Positions 1 to 8,773 of a DNA stretch of 64,000 bases are shown in pieces. Each line of letters starts with the position of its first letter. Positions within the stretch are counted from its first letter, which is position 1. The notes beneath the pieces were generated by a model that did no database searches, was not told the origin of the DNA, and saw nothing but the letters and a program-made list of their open reading frames with translations. Both the position numbers and the translations under genes were made by a program. The stretch is taken from the NCBI RefSeq assembly GCF_019931215.1, contig NZ_JAIOUB010000004.1, positions 186,001 to 250,000 on the forward strand. The letters are read 5' to 3'. Source of the DNA: Alcanivorax limicola. GTDB taxonomy: Bacteria > Pseudomonadota > Gammaproteobacteria > Pseudomonadales > Alcanivoracaceae.

Positions 1-1
1 T

Positions 2-2398
2 GGCACGCCCAACTACACCGGCCCGGTGGCGCGCACCGCCGACGTAGCCGCCTTCAAACTGAACGTCTGGGATAATCTGGTGCGTGCCGACCGCTGTGGC
101 GCCTGCCACGGCACCGGCGGCCAGGCGCCTGCGTTTGTGCGCAACGACGACATCAATCTCGCCTATAACACGGCGAATACTGTGGTGAACCTGCGCCAAC
201 CGGACACCTCGCAAATGGTCAGCAAGCTGCTCAGCGGTCACCACTGCTGGGAGGGCAGCGGTGCAGCGGCAGATCAGGCCTGTGCCGACCAGCTCACCGT
301 GTGGATCAGCAACTGGGCCGGCCAGAGCCTCGACGGCGGCGCTCAGGGCGTGGAATTTGTCGCGCCACCGATTCGTGATGCCGGGGGCAGCCGCGCCCTG
401 CCGGCCTCACCGGCCCTGTTTGAGGCGCATGTGTGGCCGCTGCTGCGCAGCCACTGCGCCGCGTGCCACGCGCCCAATGCCGCCGGCACACCGATTTCGC
501 CGTTTTTCGCCAGCGCGGATCTGGATGCCGCTTATGCGGCGAGCCGCACCGCCATCAATCTGGATACGCCTGTCAGTTCGCGCCTGGTGGTGCGTCTGGT
601 CGGTGATGCACACAACTGCTGGAGCGACTGCAGCAGTGACGGCGAGACGTTGCGCGCGGCCATTCAGGCCATGGCTGACGAGATTGATGTGGCGGCACCG
701 GATGACGCGCTGGTGCTGAGCAAGGCATTGCGCATCGAAGACGGCGTGCTCGCCGCCAGCGGTGGTCGCCACGACAGCAACATCATCGCCCGCTATGAAT
801 TCCGCAGCGGCATGGGCAATACCGCCTTCGATACCAGCGGCGTCGAACCGGCGCTGAATCTCGCGCTCAGTGGTGATGTGGAATGGGTCGGCGGCTGGGG
901 CATCCGTATCAACGATGGCAAGGCACAGGGCGCCACCGCCACCAGCGCCAAGTTGCAGCAGCTGATCACCAGCAGTGGAGAATTCACCTTCGAGGCCTGG
1001 GTGATCGCGGCCACGCCGGCACAACAGAACGCGCACATCCTCAGCTACTCCGCCGGCGGCGACAGCCGCAACGCCACGCTCAGCCAACAGCAGGACAGTT
1101 ATGCCTTCGCGCTGCGCCACAACAACACCAGCGGCAACGGCGAGCCACTGCTGGACTCGCCGCCGGAAACGCTGCAGGCCAGCCTGCAACATGTGGTGCT
1201 GACCTACGATGCGGTGAATGGCCGCCGCATCTACGTCAATGGCGTCAACAGCGGCATCGCTGATCCCGTTGCCCCCGCGCTGCTCGACAGCTGGAACGAC
1301 ACCCACGCGCTGGTACTGGGCAACGAAGCCTCAGGCAACCGTCTCTGGCAGGGTGTTATTCGCTTTGCCGGCATTCATAACCGGGCACTGAGTCCGGCCC
1401 AGGTGGCGGATCACTTTGCGGCCGGCGTGGGCGAGCGTTTTTATTTGCTGTTCAGCATCAGTGATCTGATCAACACGCCGGAATCCTATATCGGCCTGGA
1501 GGTCTCCCGGTTCGACAACTACGGCTATCTGTTTGCCGAACCCTTCTTCATCAATCTGGATGGCCTGTCGCCCCCCGCCACCGATCTGGCCGGCATGCGC
1601 ATCGGCATCAACGGCCGCGAGGTGGCTATCGGCCAGACCTGGACCCGGCTCACCACGCAGATCGGCGGCCCGGATTACGACGGCGGCATACAGCCGCTGT
1701 CCCGGCTCGGCACCGTCATTGGCCTGGATCGCAGTCAGGAGGAGGATGAGTTCTTCCTGACCTTTGCGCAGCTGGGCAGCCACAGCAATGTCTACACCGA
1801 GCCGGTGCCGATACCGCAGCCTGCGATTCCCGCGGCACCGCAACCGCATATCGGCCTGCGCACTTTCGACGAGATCAACGCCACCATGAGCGTGCTGACC
1901 GGCGTGCCCAGCACCTATGGCGACGTGCCGGAAACCTTCAATCTGGTGCGCCAGCAACTGCCGGTCAACCACGATATTGGCGGCTTCGTGACCGCACATC
2001 AGATCGGCATTGCCCAGCTCGCCATCGAGTACTGCAATGCATTGGTGGAGGCCGAAGTCAGTGGCGATGCCGATGTGCCGGTGTTCTTCAGCAATGTGAA
2101 CTACGGCATCAATGCCAACACCATCGCCGACCAGGACTGGCACGACAACGTGATCACCCCCTTGCTGTCGCGCATGCTCGGCAATGGTCTGGACAGCCAG
2201 CCGGCGCATGCTGATGTGCGTGCGCAACTGGCCGATCTGCTGCTGTCCACAGACGATATCAAACCGGTGGATGCACCGGACGGCGTGCCTGATGGTCTCG
2301 CCCGCTGTGGCGGCGCCTGCCCCGCCAACCAGACACAGGTCGCCGTCAAGGCCGCCTGCGCAACGGCACTGGGCGGTGCCACCATGCTGATCAAATAA
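2..2398 (+). CDS. LamG-like protein with two CxxCH haem motifs, 5' truncated
   Basis: The reading frame is open from the first bases of the window, so the true start and any signal peptide lie upstream; the in-window GTG at 26 is probably internal. Two haem c attachment motifs are visible, CGACH early in the frame and CAACH about 140 residues later, each in a planctomycete-type cytochrome-like repeat (NLDTP/NLRQP and HNCW/HHCW follow each motif). A concanavalin/LamG-like domain comes next (roughly residues 240-470, with FTFEAWV and HVVLTYD strands), then a long C-terminal region of unknown fold. It probably acts in the periplasm or at the surface. A DUF1501-like protein starts 11 bases downstream and ApbE follows, so the three look like one operon. 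The exact role is not recognised. Confidence 0.7.
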   Translation, partial: GTPNYTGPVARTADVAAFKLNVWDNLVRADRCGACHGTGGQAPAFVRNDDINLAYNTANTVVNLRQPDTSQMVSKLLSGHHCWEGSGAAADQACADQLTVWISNWAGQSLDGGAQGVEFVAPPIRDAGGSRALPASPALFEAHVWPLLRSHCAACHAPNAAGTPISPFFASADLDAAYAASRTAINLDTPVSSRLVVRLVGDAHNCWSDCSSDGETLRAAIQAMADEIDVAAPDDALVLSKALRIEDGVLAASGGRHDSNIIARYEFRSGMGNTAFDTSGVEPALNLALSGDVEWVGGWGIRINDGKAQGATATSAKLQQLITSSGEFTFEAWVIAATPAQQNAHILSYSAGGDSRNATLSQQQDSYAFALRHNNTSGNGEPLLDSPPETLQASLQHVVLTYDAVNGRRIYVNGVNSGIADPVAPALLDSWNDTHALVLGNEASGNRLWQGVIRFAGIHNRALSPAQVADHFAAGVGERFYLLFSISDLINTPESYIGLEVSRFDNYGYLFAEPFFINLDGLSPPATDLAGMRIGINGREVAIGQTWTRLTTQIGGPDYDGGIQPLSRLGTVIGLDRSQEEDEFFLTFAQLGSHSNVYTEPVPIPQPAIPAAPQPHIGLRTFDEINATMSVLTGVPSTYGDVPETFNLVRQQLPVNHDIGGFVTAHQIGIAQLAIEYCNALVEAEVSGDADVPVFFSNVNYGINANTIADQDWHDNVITPLLSRMLGNGLDSQPAHADVRAQLADLLLSTDDIKPVDAPDGVPDGLARCGGACPANQTQVAVKAACATALGGATMLIK

Positions 2399-2409
2399 CG
2401 GAGGCGATG

Positions 2410-3969
2410 ATGAAACTCAGAACGCCACTGCACCCTGATGCACCTCTCCACGGACTCGGCCATGGCCGCCCGTTGACACGCCGTGATTTTCTGGCGCGCG
2501 GTTTGCTGCGCGGGGCCGGGCTGGTCAGCAGCCTCGGCGTGTTCAGTCTGTTTGCCAATCCGCGCGCGGCCATGGCCGCACTGGCGCCGGACCTGGAAAA
2601 CCTGAAAGCCGGTTGCGGCATTCAGGTCGCCGGCGGCGGCAAGATTCCGTTTATCTGTTTTGATCTGGCTGGTGGCGCCAGCATGGCTGGCTCCAATGTG
2701 CTGGTGGGGCGCGAAGGCGGCCAGGACGCCTACCTCTCCACCGCCGGTTATTCGGTGCAGGGTCTGCCCGGCAATATGGTGCCCAATCTTGGCGAGCAGT
2801 TCATCGACCGCTCACTGGGCCTGGCCTTTCACAGCGATTCCGGTTTCCTGGAAGGCATTCTTGAAAGAACATCGCAGGGTACTCAGGCCGCTATCAACGG
2901 CTGTGTCATCCCGGCACGTTCGGAAAACGATACCGCCAATAATCCACACAACCCGCTGTATGGCATTTTCCGTGCGGGCGCGGACGGCGAATTGCTGACA
3001 CTGGCAGGCTCGCGCAATTCCGAGTCCGGCGGCAACTCCATGGCGCCGGCCAGCCTGTTCGATCCCAGCGTGCGCCCGACAAAAATTGACCGGCCCAGCG
3101 ATGTCACCGGCCTGGTCAACACCGGAAAACTGGTGGGGCTGCTGAACCAGTCCGATGCCACAGCAGTGATGGAGGCTATCGCCCGCATCAGCCACAGCAA
3201 GCTCGGGCAAGTGAATACCGCCGTCACGCAGGATGCGGTACTCAAGGAGATGATGCGCTGCGGCTATATCGAAGCGGCAGACATCACCGATCGCTACGGT
3301 GATCCCACCGCGCTGAACCCGGCTATTGATCCGGATATCGTCGGCGATGGCGGCATTTTCTCAGCGGCCGAATTCAACAGCGACGGCGAATTCCGCAAGA
3401 CAGCCTCCATCATGAAGCTGGTGGTGGAAGGTTATGCCGGTGCAGGCTGCATCACTATCGGCGGCTACGATTACCACACGGGTGAACGCGGCACCGGTGA
3501 AATTCGCGACCTGCGCGCCGGGCGTTGCATGGGTGCCTGCCTCGAATACGCCGCGCGCCGGAATACGCCGTTGATGCTGTATGTGTTCAGCGATGGCTCA
3601 GTCAACAGCAACGGGCGCATTGATGATTCGGTCAACGGGCGCGGCAAGGGCGAATGGACCGGCGACAGCAGCGGCACTGCGGCGTCGTTCTTTCTGGTCT
3701 ACAATCCCGCAGGTCGCCCCCAGTTGCTGGGCAGCGGCGCCGCCGAGCAGGCCATGCATCAGCAGCTCGGCTGGATGCGCGCCAGCGGCTCGGTGGAAAC
3801 CGCCAGTTCACCGGCGGCAAACAACGTCAACCTGTTGGTGGAAACGGTGCTTCTCAACTACATGGCACTCAATGGCGATCAGAGTCTGTTTGCCAACCGC
3901 TTCCCCAACCACAGCCTGGGCAATGCAACGATGCTCGACCGGATGACGGCCTTCCACCCGATAACGTGA
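2410..3969 (+). CDS. Tat-exported DUF1501-like protein
   Basis: The product is about 519 residues. The N-terminus carries a twin-arginine signal (TRRDFL followed by a hydrophobic stretch ending near AMAAL), so it is exported folded. The body resembles the DUF1501/sulfatase-like family (FDLAGGASMAGSN, GYDYHTGERG, LMLYVFSDGS), whose biochemical role is unknown. Two ATGs lie in tandem; the second, at 2410, sits five bases after a GGAGG and is preferred over 2407. It is the partner of the upstream CxxCH/LamG protein, a pairing typical of DUF1501 loci. Its stop codon overlaps a possible GTG start of the next gene, which suggests coupled translation. Export is well supported; function is not. Confidence 0.75.
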   Translation: MKLRTPLHPDAPLHGLGHGRPLTRRDFLARGLLRGAGLVSSLGVFSLFANPRAAMAALAPDLENLKAGCGIQVAGGGKIPFICFDLAGGASMAGSNVLVGREGGQDAYLSTAGYSVQGLPGNMVPNLGEQFIDRSLGLAFHSDSGFLEGILERTSQGTQAAINGCVIPARSENDTANNPHNPLYGIFRAGADGELLTLAGSRNSESGGNSMAPASLFDPSVRPTKIDRPSDVTGLVNTGKLVGLLNQSDATAVMEAIARISHSKLGQVNTAVTQDAVLKEMMRCGYIEAADITDRYGDPTALNPAIDPDIVGDGGIFSAAEFNSDGEFRKTASIMKLVVEGYAGAGCITIGGYDYHTGERGTGEIRDLRAGRCMGACLEYAARRNTPLMLYVFSDGSVNSNGRIDDSVNGRGKGEWTGDSSGTAASFFLVYNPAGRPQLLGSGAAEQAMHQQLGWMRASGSVETASSPAANNVNLLVETVLLNYMALNGDQSLFANRFPNHSLGNATMLDRMTAFHPIT

Positions 3970-3980
3970 GTCATAGCGTG

Positions 3981-5015
3981 ATGTTTCTGGTATTCCTGCG
4001 GCGCCGCTTCATCCCCGGCGCCGCCCTGCTGTGCGGCATGGCGCTGTGGGCAATACCCGTGTCCGCACACAGCGACGACTGGGAAAGCCACAGCTGGCAG
4101 GTTATGGGCACGCAAGTGGACCTCGCGTTCTGGCCGGGATCACGCCCCGCAGACGCCACCGTCGCCGCCATCCGTCAGGAATTCGAACGGCTCAATGCGC
4201 GGCTTTCCCCCTGGGTGGAAAACAGCGAACTGTATCAAGCCAATGCGCACGCGGCAGAAGCGCCTGTCATTATCTCAGCGGAATTCGCCGCACTGATCGA
4301 TACATCCCGGGAATACAGCCTGCTCACGGACGGCGCCTTCGATATCACCTTCGCCAGCGTCGGCCACTTGTATGATTACCGCGCTGGCATTGCACCGGAT
4401 GACGCGGCCCTTGCCGCCGCCCGCGCCGGCCAGGGCATGGACAAGGTTGTGATGACGCCGCGCGCTGAAGTGAATGGTGTGGCCGAACACGGAGGCATGG
4501 CACTGTCCTTCCTGCATGAGCGCACCCGCATTGATCTTGGCGGCATCGCCAAAGGCTATGCCATCGACCGGGCAGTAACGCTACTCCGCGATCATGGCGT
4601 GGCCCATGCGTATATCAGCCTGGGGGGCGACAGCTATGTGCTGGGTGACCGGCGTGGCCGGCTGTGGCAAGTGGGCGTGCGGCATCCGCGTCAGGAGAAT
4701 GCCGTGGCCATCACGCTCCCGCTGGCCGATGTGGCGGTATCCACCTCTGGCGATTACGAACGGTTTTTTCTGCGTGATGGCGAACATGTGCATCATATTC
4801 TCAGCCCGGCAAGTGGCCGCCCCGCGTCCGCGCTGGTCAGCGTTACCGTACTGGCGCCCCGCGCACTGGATGCAGATGCCCTGTCCACCAGCCTCTTTGT
4901 GATGGGTATCGAGGCCGGGCTGGCCTTGATAGAAACGCTGGAGGATGTGTCGGCCATTATCATCGACCGACACGGTGAGGTGCATTATTCACAGGATTTG
5001 TTGGCGCCTGAGTGA
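3981..5015 (+). CDS. apbE: ApbE, FAD:protein FMN transferase
   Basis: ApbE transfers FMN from FAD to a Thr/Ser of target proteins in the periplasm. The 344-residue product has a signal peptide (residues 1-32, cleavage near VSAHS) and the family landmarks WQVMGTQVDLAF, SELYQAN, DGAFDITFASVG, IDLGGIAKGYAID and LGGDSYVLG, then a late HHILSP and DADALSTSLFVMG. The ATG at 3981 begins a good signal peptide. An in-frame GTG at 3966 overlaps the stop of the previous gene (GTGA) and is the alternative. The classic targets (NqrB/NqrC, RnfG) are not in the window, so its substrate may be a protein of this locus or elsewhere. Confidence 0.92.
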   Translation: MFLVFLRRRFIPGAALLCGMALWAIPVSAHSDDWESHSWQVMGTQVDLAFWPGSRPADATVAAIRQEFERLNARLSPWVENSELYQANAHAAEAPVIISAEFAALIDTSREYSLLTDGAFDITFASVGHLYDYRAGIAPDDAALAAARAGQGMDKVVMTPRAEVNGVAEHGGMALSFLHERTRIDLGGIAKGYAIDRAVTLLRDHGVAHAYISLGGDSYVLGDRRGRLWQVGVRHPRQENAVAITLPLADVAVSTSGDYERFFLRDGEHVHHILSPASGRPASALVSVTVLAPRALDADALSTSLFVMGIEAGLALIETLEDVSAIIIDRHGEVHYSQDLLAPE

Positions 5016-5047
5016 ACCGCCATTACGTGTTGGAAGGAGCCTGTCCA

Positions 5048-6946
5048 TCAGGGCGCGCCCGTCATATCCCGCCGCACCGCGCGCTCCTGCAAATCACCGA
5101 TGGCCTCCCAGGCTGCCGCCGTCATGATTCTCAGGCGCGGCCGCGATTCAGCGATCCAGGCCAGCGCCAGCCCTTCTATCGCCGCCTGCTGCCTGGCCAG
5201 CAGATCCACCCCGCGTTGATCCAGGGCGAGAATATCGGCAGCCAGTCGATCCATGTCACGGCGGTAGCCCAACACACGCGTGCCGTCATCCCGGCTGGCG
5301 CGCAACAGGTTCTCTCGCAACGTGTCCGTCTCTGCCAGCAACGCGCTGGCCTCGTCCAGCGCTTTGCGCTGCTGCCACTGGCGCGGCACGATATCCTGCT
5401 GCAGATCCCAGGCCAGCAACCCCTCATAAAACGCCAGACGTTCCCGGGATGCCGGCCGCACTCGCTCACCCCACTTGTCGACCAGGGTGCGCGCATGCGC
5501 CAGCGCCTCCAGCAATCGCCGCTCATCCGCCCGGGCAAACACCTGCCAGTCATCAGCGGCGATCGCGGCATCCAGCCGGGCAAACAAATCCGCCAGGCGC
5601 GCCTCCAGACCGGCAGCATCCAGCGTGGCCAGCAGCGCCAGCGCCTCGGGCACCCGTTCCTGGTGCTTGCGCTGATGCGCGGCAAGCAGGCTATCCAGCG
5701 CGAGCAGCGCCTGTTGCCAACTGCTCAGCAAACGACGCTGGCGTATCAGTTCATGGTAGTTCTGCCAGGCGGCATGGAACGCATCCGACGCGAACAGCGT
5801 CTGGAAGGTCGGGAAACTGTCGGACCGATTGGGCATGAATTCAGGCAAGGGGTCCATGGCGGTGGACCATTGCGGTTCGCTCACCAGTTGCGCAAACCAG
5901 GCACCACTGTGAATCGCCTGTTCAAGTTCGTTCAGGTACTCAGACTGGCCGGTATACGCCGCGACCGCATCCCGGTAACCCTGCAAGGCAGCGGCATGAT
6001 TGCCCAGCTGATCATGAAGATGCGGCAGCAACAACGCGGCTTCCTGCACCGCCTCCCGTTGCGGGCTGCGGCGCGTCAGTTGCTGCAGTGATCCCACTGC
6101 CCGCTGCGGCTGTTCCTGCGCCAGCGCCGCCCGCGCATGCAGCAGCAACGACAGATCACTGTACGGGCCCTCGAGGCGGGCAAAGCTCATGTAATAGGCG
6201 GCCTGCTCGGGCTGCCCTTGCCGCAGGTAATGCACGCCCAGCGCCAGCAGGCTCTTGTCCCGGATGGCGTTGACCTCCTCCGTGCCCGGCGGCAGTGTCG
6301 TCAGCGCGCGCAACAGCGCGGTGCCCTGCTCCCCCTGACCGGCGTTGATCCGGCTGACCGCCACGTTGTATTGGAGATAGGCGGCAAGGCGGCTGCCCTG
6401 CTCCAGGTGTGCCAATGCAGATACTGTCTCCTCGAAGCGGCCCAGTCGCATCAACACGCGAATGCGTAGCGCATGGTATTGCTCCGCCAGATCGTCCGGC
6501 ACTGACGGCACACGCTGGTCCAGCAGTGTCAACGCATCATCGTAGCGCTGCTGACGGTAATGCAGCTCAGCCAGATGAATCCAGACACGCGCCGCCAGCT
6601 GCGGGTCCACCGCTTCTGCCAGCAAGGTCTCAAACAACGCCTGCGCATCATCGGGCATGCCGTAAGCCACATACAATGCCCCCAGCAGCACCCGAGCACG
6701 ATCGGCCTGGGTCGGCAAGGCGCCGCTATCCAGTGCGATGTGGGTGGTGGTCATGGCCGCGAAGTAACGCTGTTGGTAGTACTCGTACAAAATCTGGCCG
6801 TAGGCCGGGTCCTCCACCGCATGGGGGCGATCCAGCCGACGGTCCGATGCGTCAACGACTGATGCGGGCATCAGTGCCAATGACAAGCTCAGACAGAGTG
6901 CCAGAGGCAGCACCCGCCGTACTGACACACGGTAGGACATTGTCAT
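5048..6946 (-). CDS. exported TPR-repeat protein of unknown function
   Basis: This is a 632-residue protein with a signal peptide (residues 1-33, ending PASVVDAS) and a long helical repeat region. TPR-like units such as AARVWIHLAELHYRQQRYDDAL, ALGVHYLRQGQPEQAA and HDQLGNHAAALQGYRDA span about residues 40-340. The C-terminal 250 residues are charged and helical (coiled-coil-like). TPR proteins usually scaffold envelope complexes; no enzyme motif is seen. Its ATG overlaps the stop of the preceding gene (ATGA), so the two are translationally coupled and probably act together in the periplasm. Confidence 0.75.
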   Translation of the reverse strand: MTMSYRVSVRRVLPLALCLSLSLALMPASVVDASDRRLDRPHAVEDPAYGQILYEYYQQRYFAAMTTTHIALDSGALPTQADRARVLLGALYVAYGMPDDAQALFETLLAEAVDPQLAARVWIHLAELHYRQQRYDDALTLLDQRVPSVPDDLAEQYHALRIRVLMRLGRFEETVSALAHLEQGSRLAAYLQYNVAVSRINAGQGEQGTALLRALTTLPPGTEEVNAIRDKSLLALGVHYLRQGQPEQAAYYMSFARLEGPYSDLSLLLHARAALAQEQPQRAVGSLQQLTRRSPQREAVQEAALLLPHLHDQLGNHAAALQGYRDAVAAYTGQSEYLNELEQAIHSGAWFAQLVSEPQWSTAMDPLPEFMPNRSDSFPTFQTLFASDAFHAAWQNYHELIRQRRLLSSWQQALLALDSLLAAHQRKHQERVPEALALLATLDAAGLEARLADLFARLDAAIAADDWQVFARADERRLLEALAHARTLVDKWGERVRPASRERLAFYEGLLAWDLQQDIVPRQWQQRKALDEASALLAETDTLRENLLRASRDDGTRVLGYRRDMDRLAADILALDQRGVDLLARQQAAIEGLALAWIAESRPRLRIMTAAAWEAIGDLQERAVRRDMTGAP

Positions 6947-7488
6947 TGCCAGGCGCGGAAGGTCAGAGTGGGCTGCTGGGCTGCGGCGTCATCCTCGAGC
7001 CGCAGCTGAATGAAGTGCTGACCACTGGCCTTGTCGAAATTCAGCGTCGCAGCGCGGCGAATTTCACGACCATTGGGCCCGATACCGGTCACGAACGCCG
7101 TCAGTTCATGGGCACCGTTACGCACATTGGCGGTGTGCAACCGCTGCACGGCGCCGTTTTTCAGCGCGCGAATTTCCCGCTCTGTATACAGGTGGCTCAC
7201 CAGGGTATTGCCCCCCAGCTTCAGCGTCACCGCATCAGGCGTGAAATAACGCCCGACATCCAGCGACACGAAAATGGCCACTCGGGTATCCGCCGGAAAC
7301 AGCAGCTCTTCTTCCATCAGCAGCAGACGTCGGTTGATATCCAGCACGTCCCGGCGGAACTGCGCGGTGTCGTCCGCCAGATCACGCCCACCCGTACTGC
7401 TGTCAGCAAACACCGACGCGGCGAAGGGCGCCACGCTGACGACCAACGCTGCGATGAACAGTCGCTGGATCACTACTCTGATATTCAC
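6943..7488 (-). CDS. exported protein of unknown function, partner of the TPR protein
   Basis: The 181-residue product begins at a GTG at 7488, preceded seven bases upstream by GGGG. A longer upstream start (7551) would add a proline/glycine-rich leader before the signal peptide and is less likely. The N-terminus (IQRLFIAALVVSVAPFAASVFA) is a signal peptide. The rest looks beta-rich with regular strands (VAIFVSLDVGRYFTPDAVTLKLG, ELTAFVTGIGPNGREIRRAATLNFD), like a small Ig-like or sandwich domain. It is the first gene of a coupled pair with the TPR protein. No family was recognised with certainty. Confidence 0.65.
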   Translation of the reverse strand: MNIRVVIQRLFIAALVVSVAPFAASVFADSSTGGRDLADDTAQFRRDVLDINRRLLLMEEELLFPADTRVAIFVSLDVGRYFTPDAVTLKLGGNTLVSHLYTEREIRALKNGAVQRLHTANVRNGAHELTAFVTGIGPNGREIRRAATLNFDKASGQHFIQLRLEDDAAAQQPTLTFRAWQ

Positions 7489-7575
7489 AGGATTCCCCAA
7501 CCCACCCCCAAACCACCAATCTAGCACAGGCGCAGGGGGCCCAGCGGGCAATGCATCACAGAAGACCGAAAGCCC

Positions 7576-8625
7576 TCACCGTGCCGAACCGGCGGCAAAC
7601 GCCCCCGGCGTCGTCCCGGTCCAGCGCCGGAATGCGTGGATGAAGCTCGCCACCTCGGCATACCCCAGCCGGTCTGCCACCTGCTCGACGGTGAAACCAC
7701 CGGCGCGCAGCATCTCTTCTGCGAGTGTCTGACGCACCTCATCCACCAGCGCCCGAAATGCCGTGCTCTCTCGCAGAAGGCGACGACGCAGCGTGCGGGA
7801 GGTGACATGCAATGCCGCGGCAACCTGTTCCATATCCGGCATACGCTCCGGCTGGTGCAGCAACAGGCTGCGCACCTCCCCCGCCACACCGGTGCGCGCC
7901 CGCCGTTTTTCCAGCAACTGGCGGCACTGGTCCTCGCATAAGCGCCGCGTCAGCGCGTCGGCTTGCGGCAATGGCTGATCCAGCAACGCGGCATCAAAAG
8001 TCGTGACAATCTGCGCGCCGTTTCCGGCGGCAGAAAACACCGGCAACACACCAAAGTGATCCTGATACGGCGTCGTATCCGGCGGTGCCGGGTACGGGAA
8101 GGTCATGCGCTGCACCGGCAAGGGCTGCCCCAGCAACTCTTTCTGCAACACGGCGATGGCCGCCGCATCCCGCTCCAGCAGAAAGACACCTACTGCCTCG
8201 TCGAGATGCCCGGCATCCAGGCACAGTCGTGCCTGGGCACCGTCCTCCTCCAGCCATATCCTGGCGAAGGCGAAGGTCAGATCCAGATAGTGAATCCCCA
8301 ACTCGATGGCACTGCGCAGGCTCGGGCTACTGACCAGTCCGAACCCCCAGATGCCGTAGCTGGTGAGGTGATAGCGCCGCCCCGCCTCGATCCCCAGACC
8401 CGGCTCATGCCCCAGGTGCGCGAGCAGATTGCGCACCAGCAACAGTTCCTGCTGCGCGGTGATTTCTGCCCCGGGGTCTGCCAGCATCGGTTCGGTAATG
8501 CCCGTACCCGTCAGGCATCGCGCTACCGGCAGCCCGCGTTCGGCACCCAACGCGCTCATCAGACGCGCGCTGGCGACGCTGCGCAGGGCCGCAACAGGGG
8601 GTTGTTGCGTGATAACTGGTGCCAT
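7576..8625 (-). CDS. AraC-family transcriptional regulator
   Basis: The 349-residue regulator has an N-terminal ligand-binding domain of the arabinose-binding-like type found in ArgR/OruR/VirS-like AraC proteins (YHLTSYGIWGFGLVSSPSL, LLERDAAAI), then a C-terminal double helix-turn-helix (VAAALHVTSRTLRRRLLRES and VADRLGYAEVASFIHAFRRWTG, about residues 265-345). ATG 8625 was chosen; an in-frame GTG at 8655 would add ten residues. It is divergent from the monooxygenase operon across a 148-base gap, so it probably controls that operon in response to its hydrophobic substrate. This last point is inference from position. Confidence 0.88.
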   Translation of the reverse strand: MAPVITQQPPVAALRSVASARLMSALGAERGLPVARCLTGTGITEPMLADPGAEITAQQELLLVRNLLAHLGHEPGLGIEAGRRYHLTSYGIWGFGLVSSPSLRSAIELGIHYLDLTFAFARIWLEEDGAQARLCLDAGHLDEAVGVFLLERDAAAIAVLQKELLGQPLPVQRMTFPYPAPPDTTPYQDHFGVLPVFSAAGNGAQIVTTFDAALLDQPLPQADALTRRLCEDQCRQLLEKRRARTGVAGEVRSLLLHQPERMPDMEQVAAALHVTSRTLRRRLLRESTAFRALVDEVRQTLAEEMLRAGGFTVEQVADRLGYAEVASFIHAFRRWTGTTPGAFAAGSAR

Positions 8626-8773
8626 GACCTGACCCGGAGACTGTCCGAAAATCACAATCTACTGTCCCGGCGCCCCATAAACAAGGTTTGCGGTGCTGTG
8701 TAATATCGTCTGTCATCACGGCATGGCATGCAGGCAACGATCCATGCGGGCAACAATAAAAGAGGCGGCGGTT

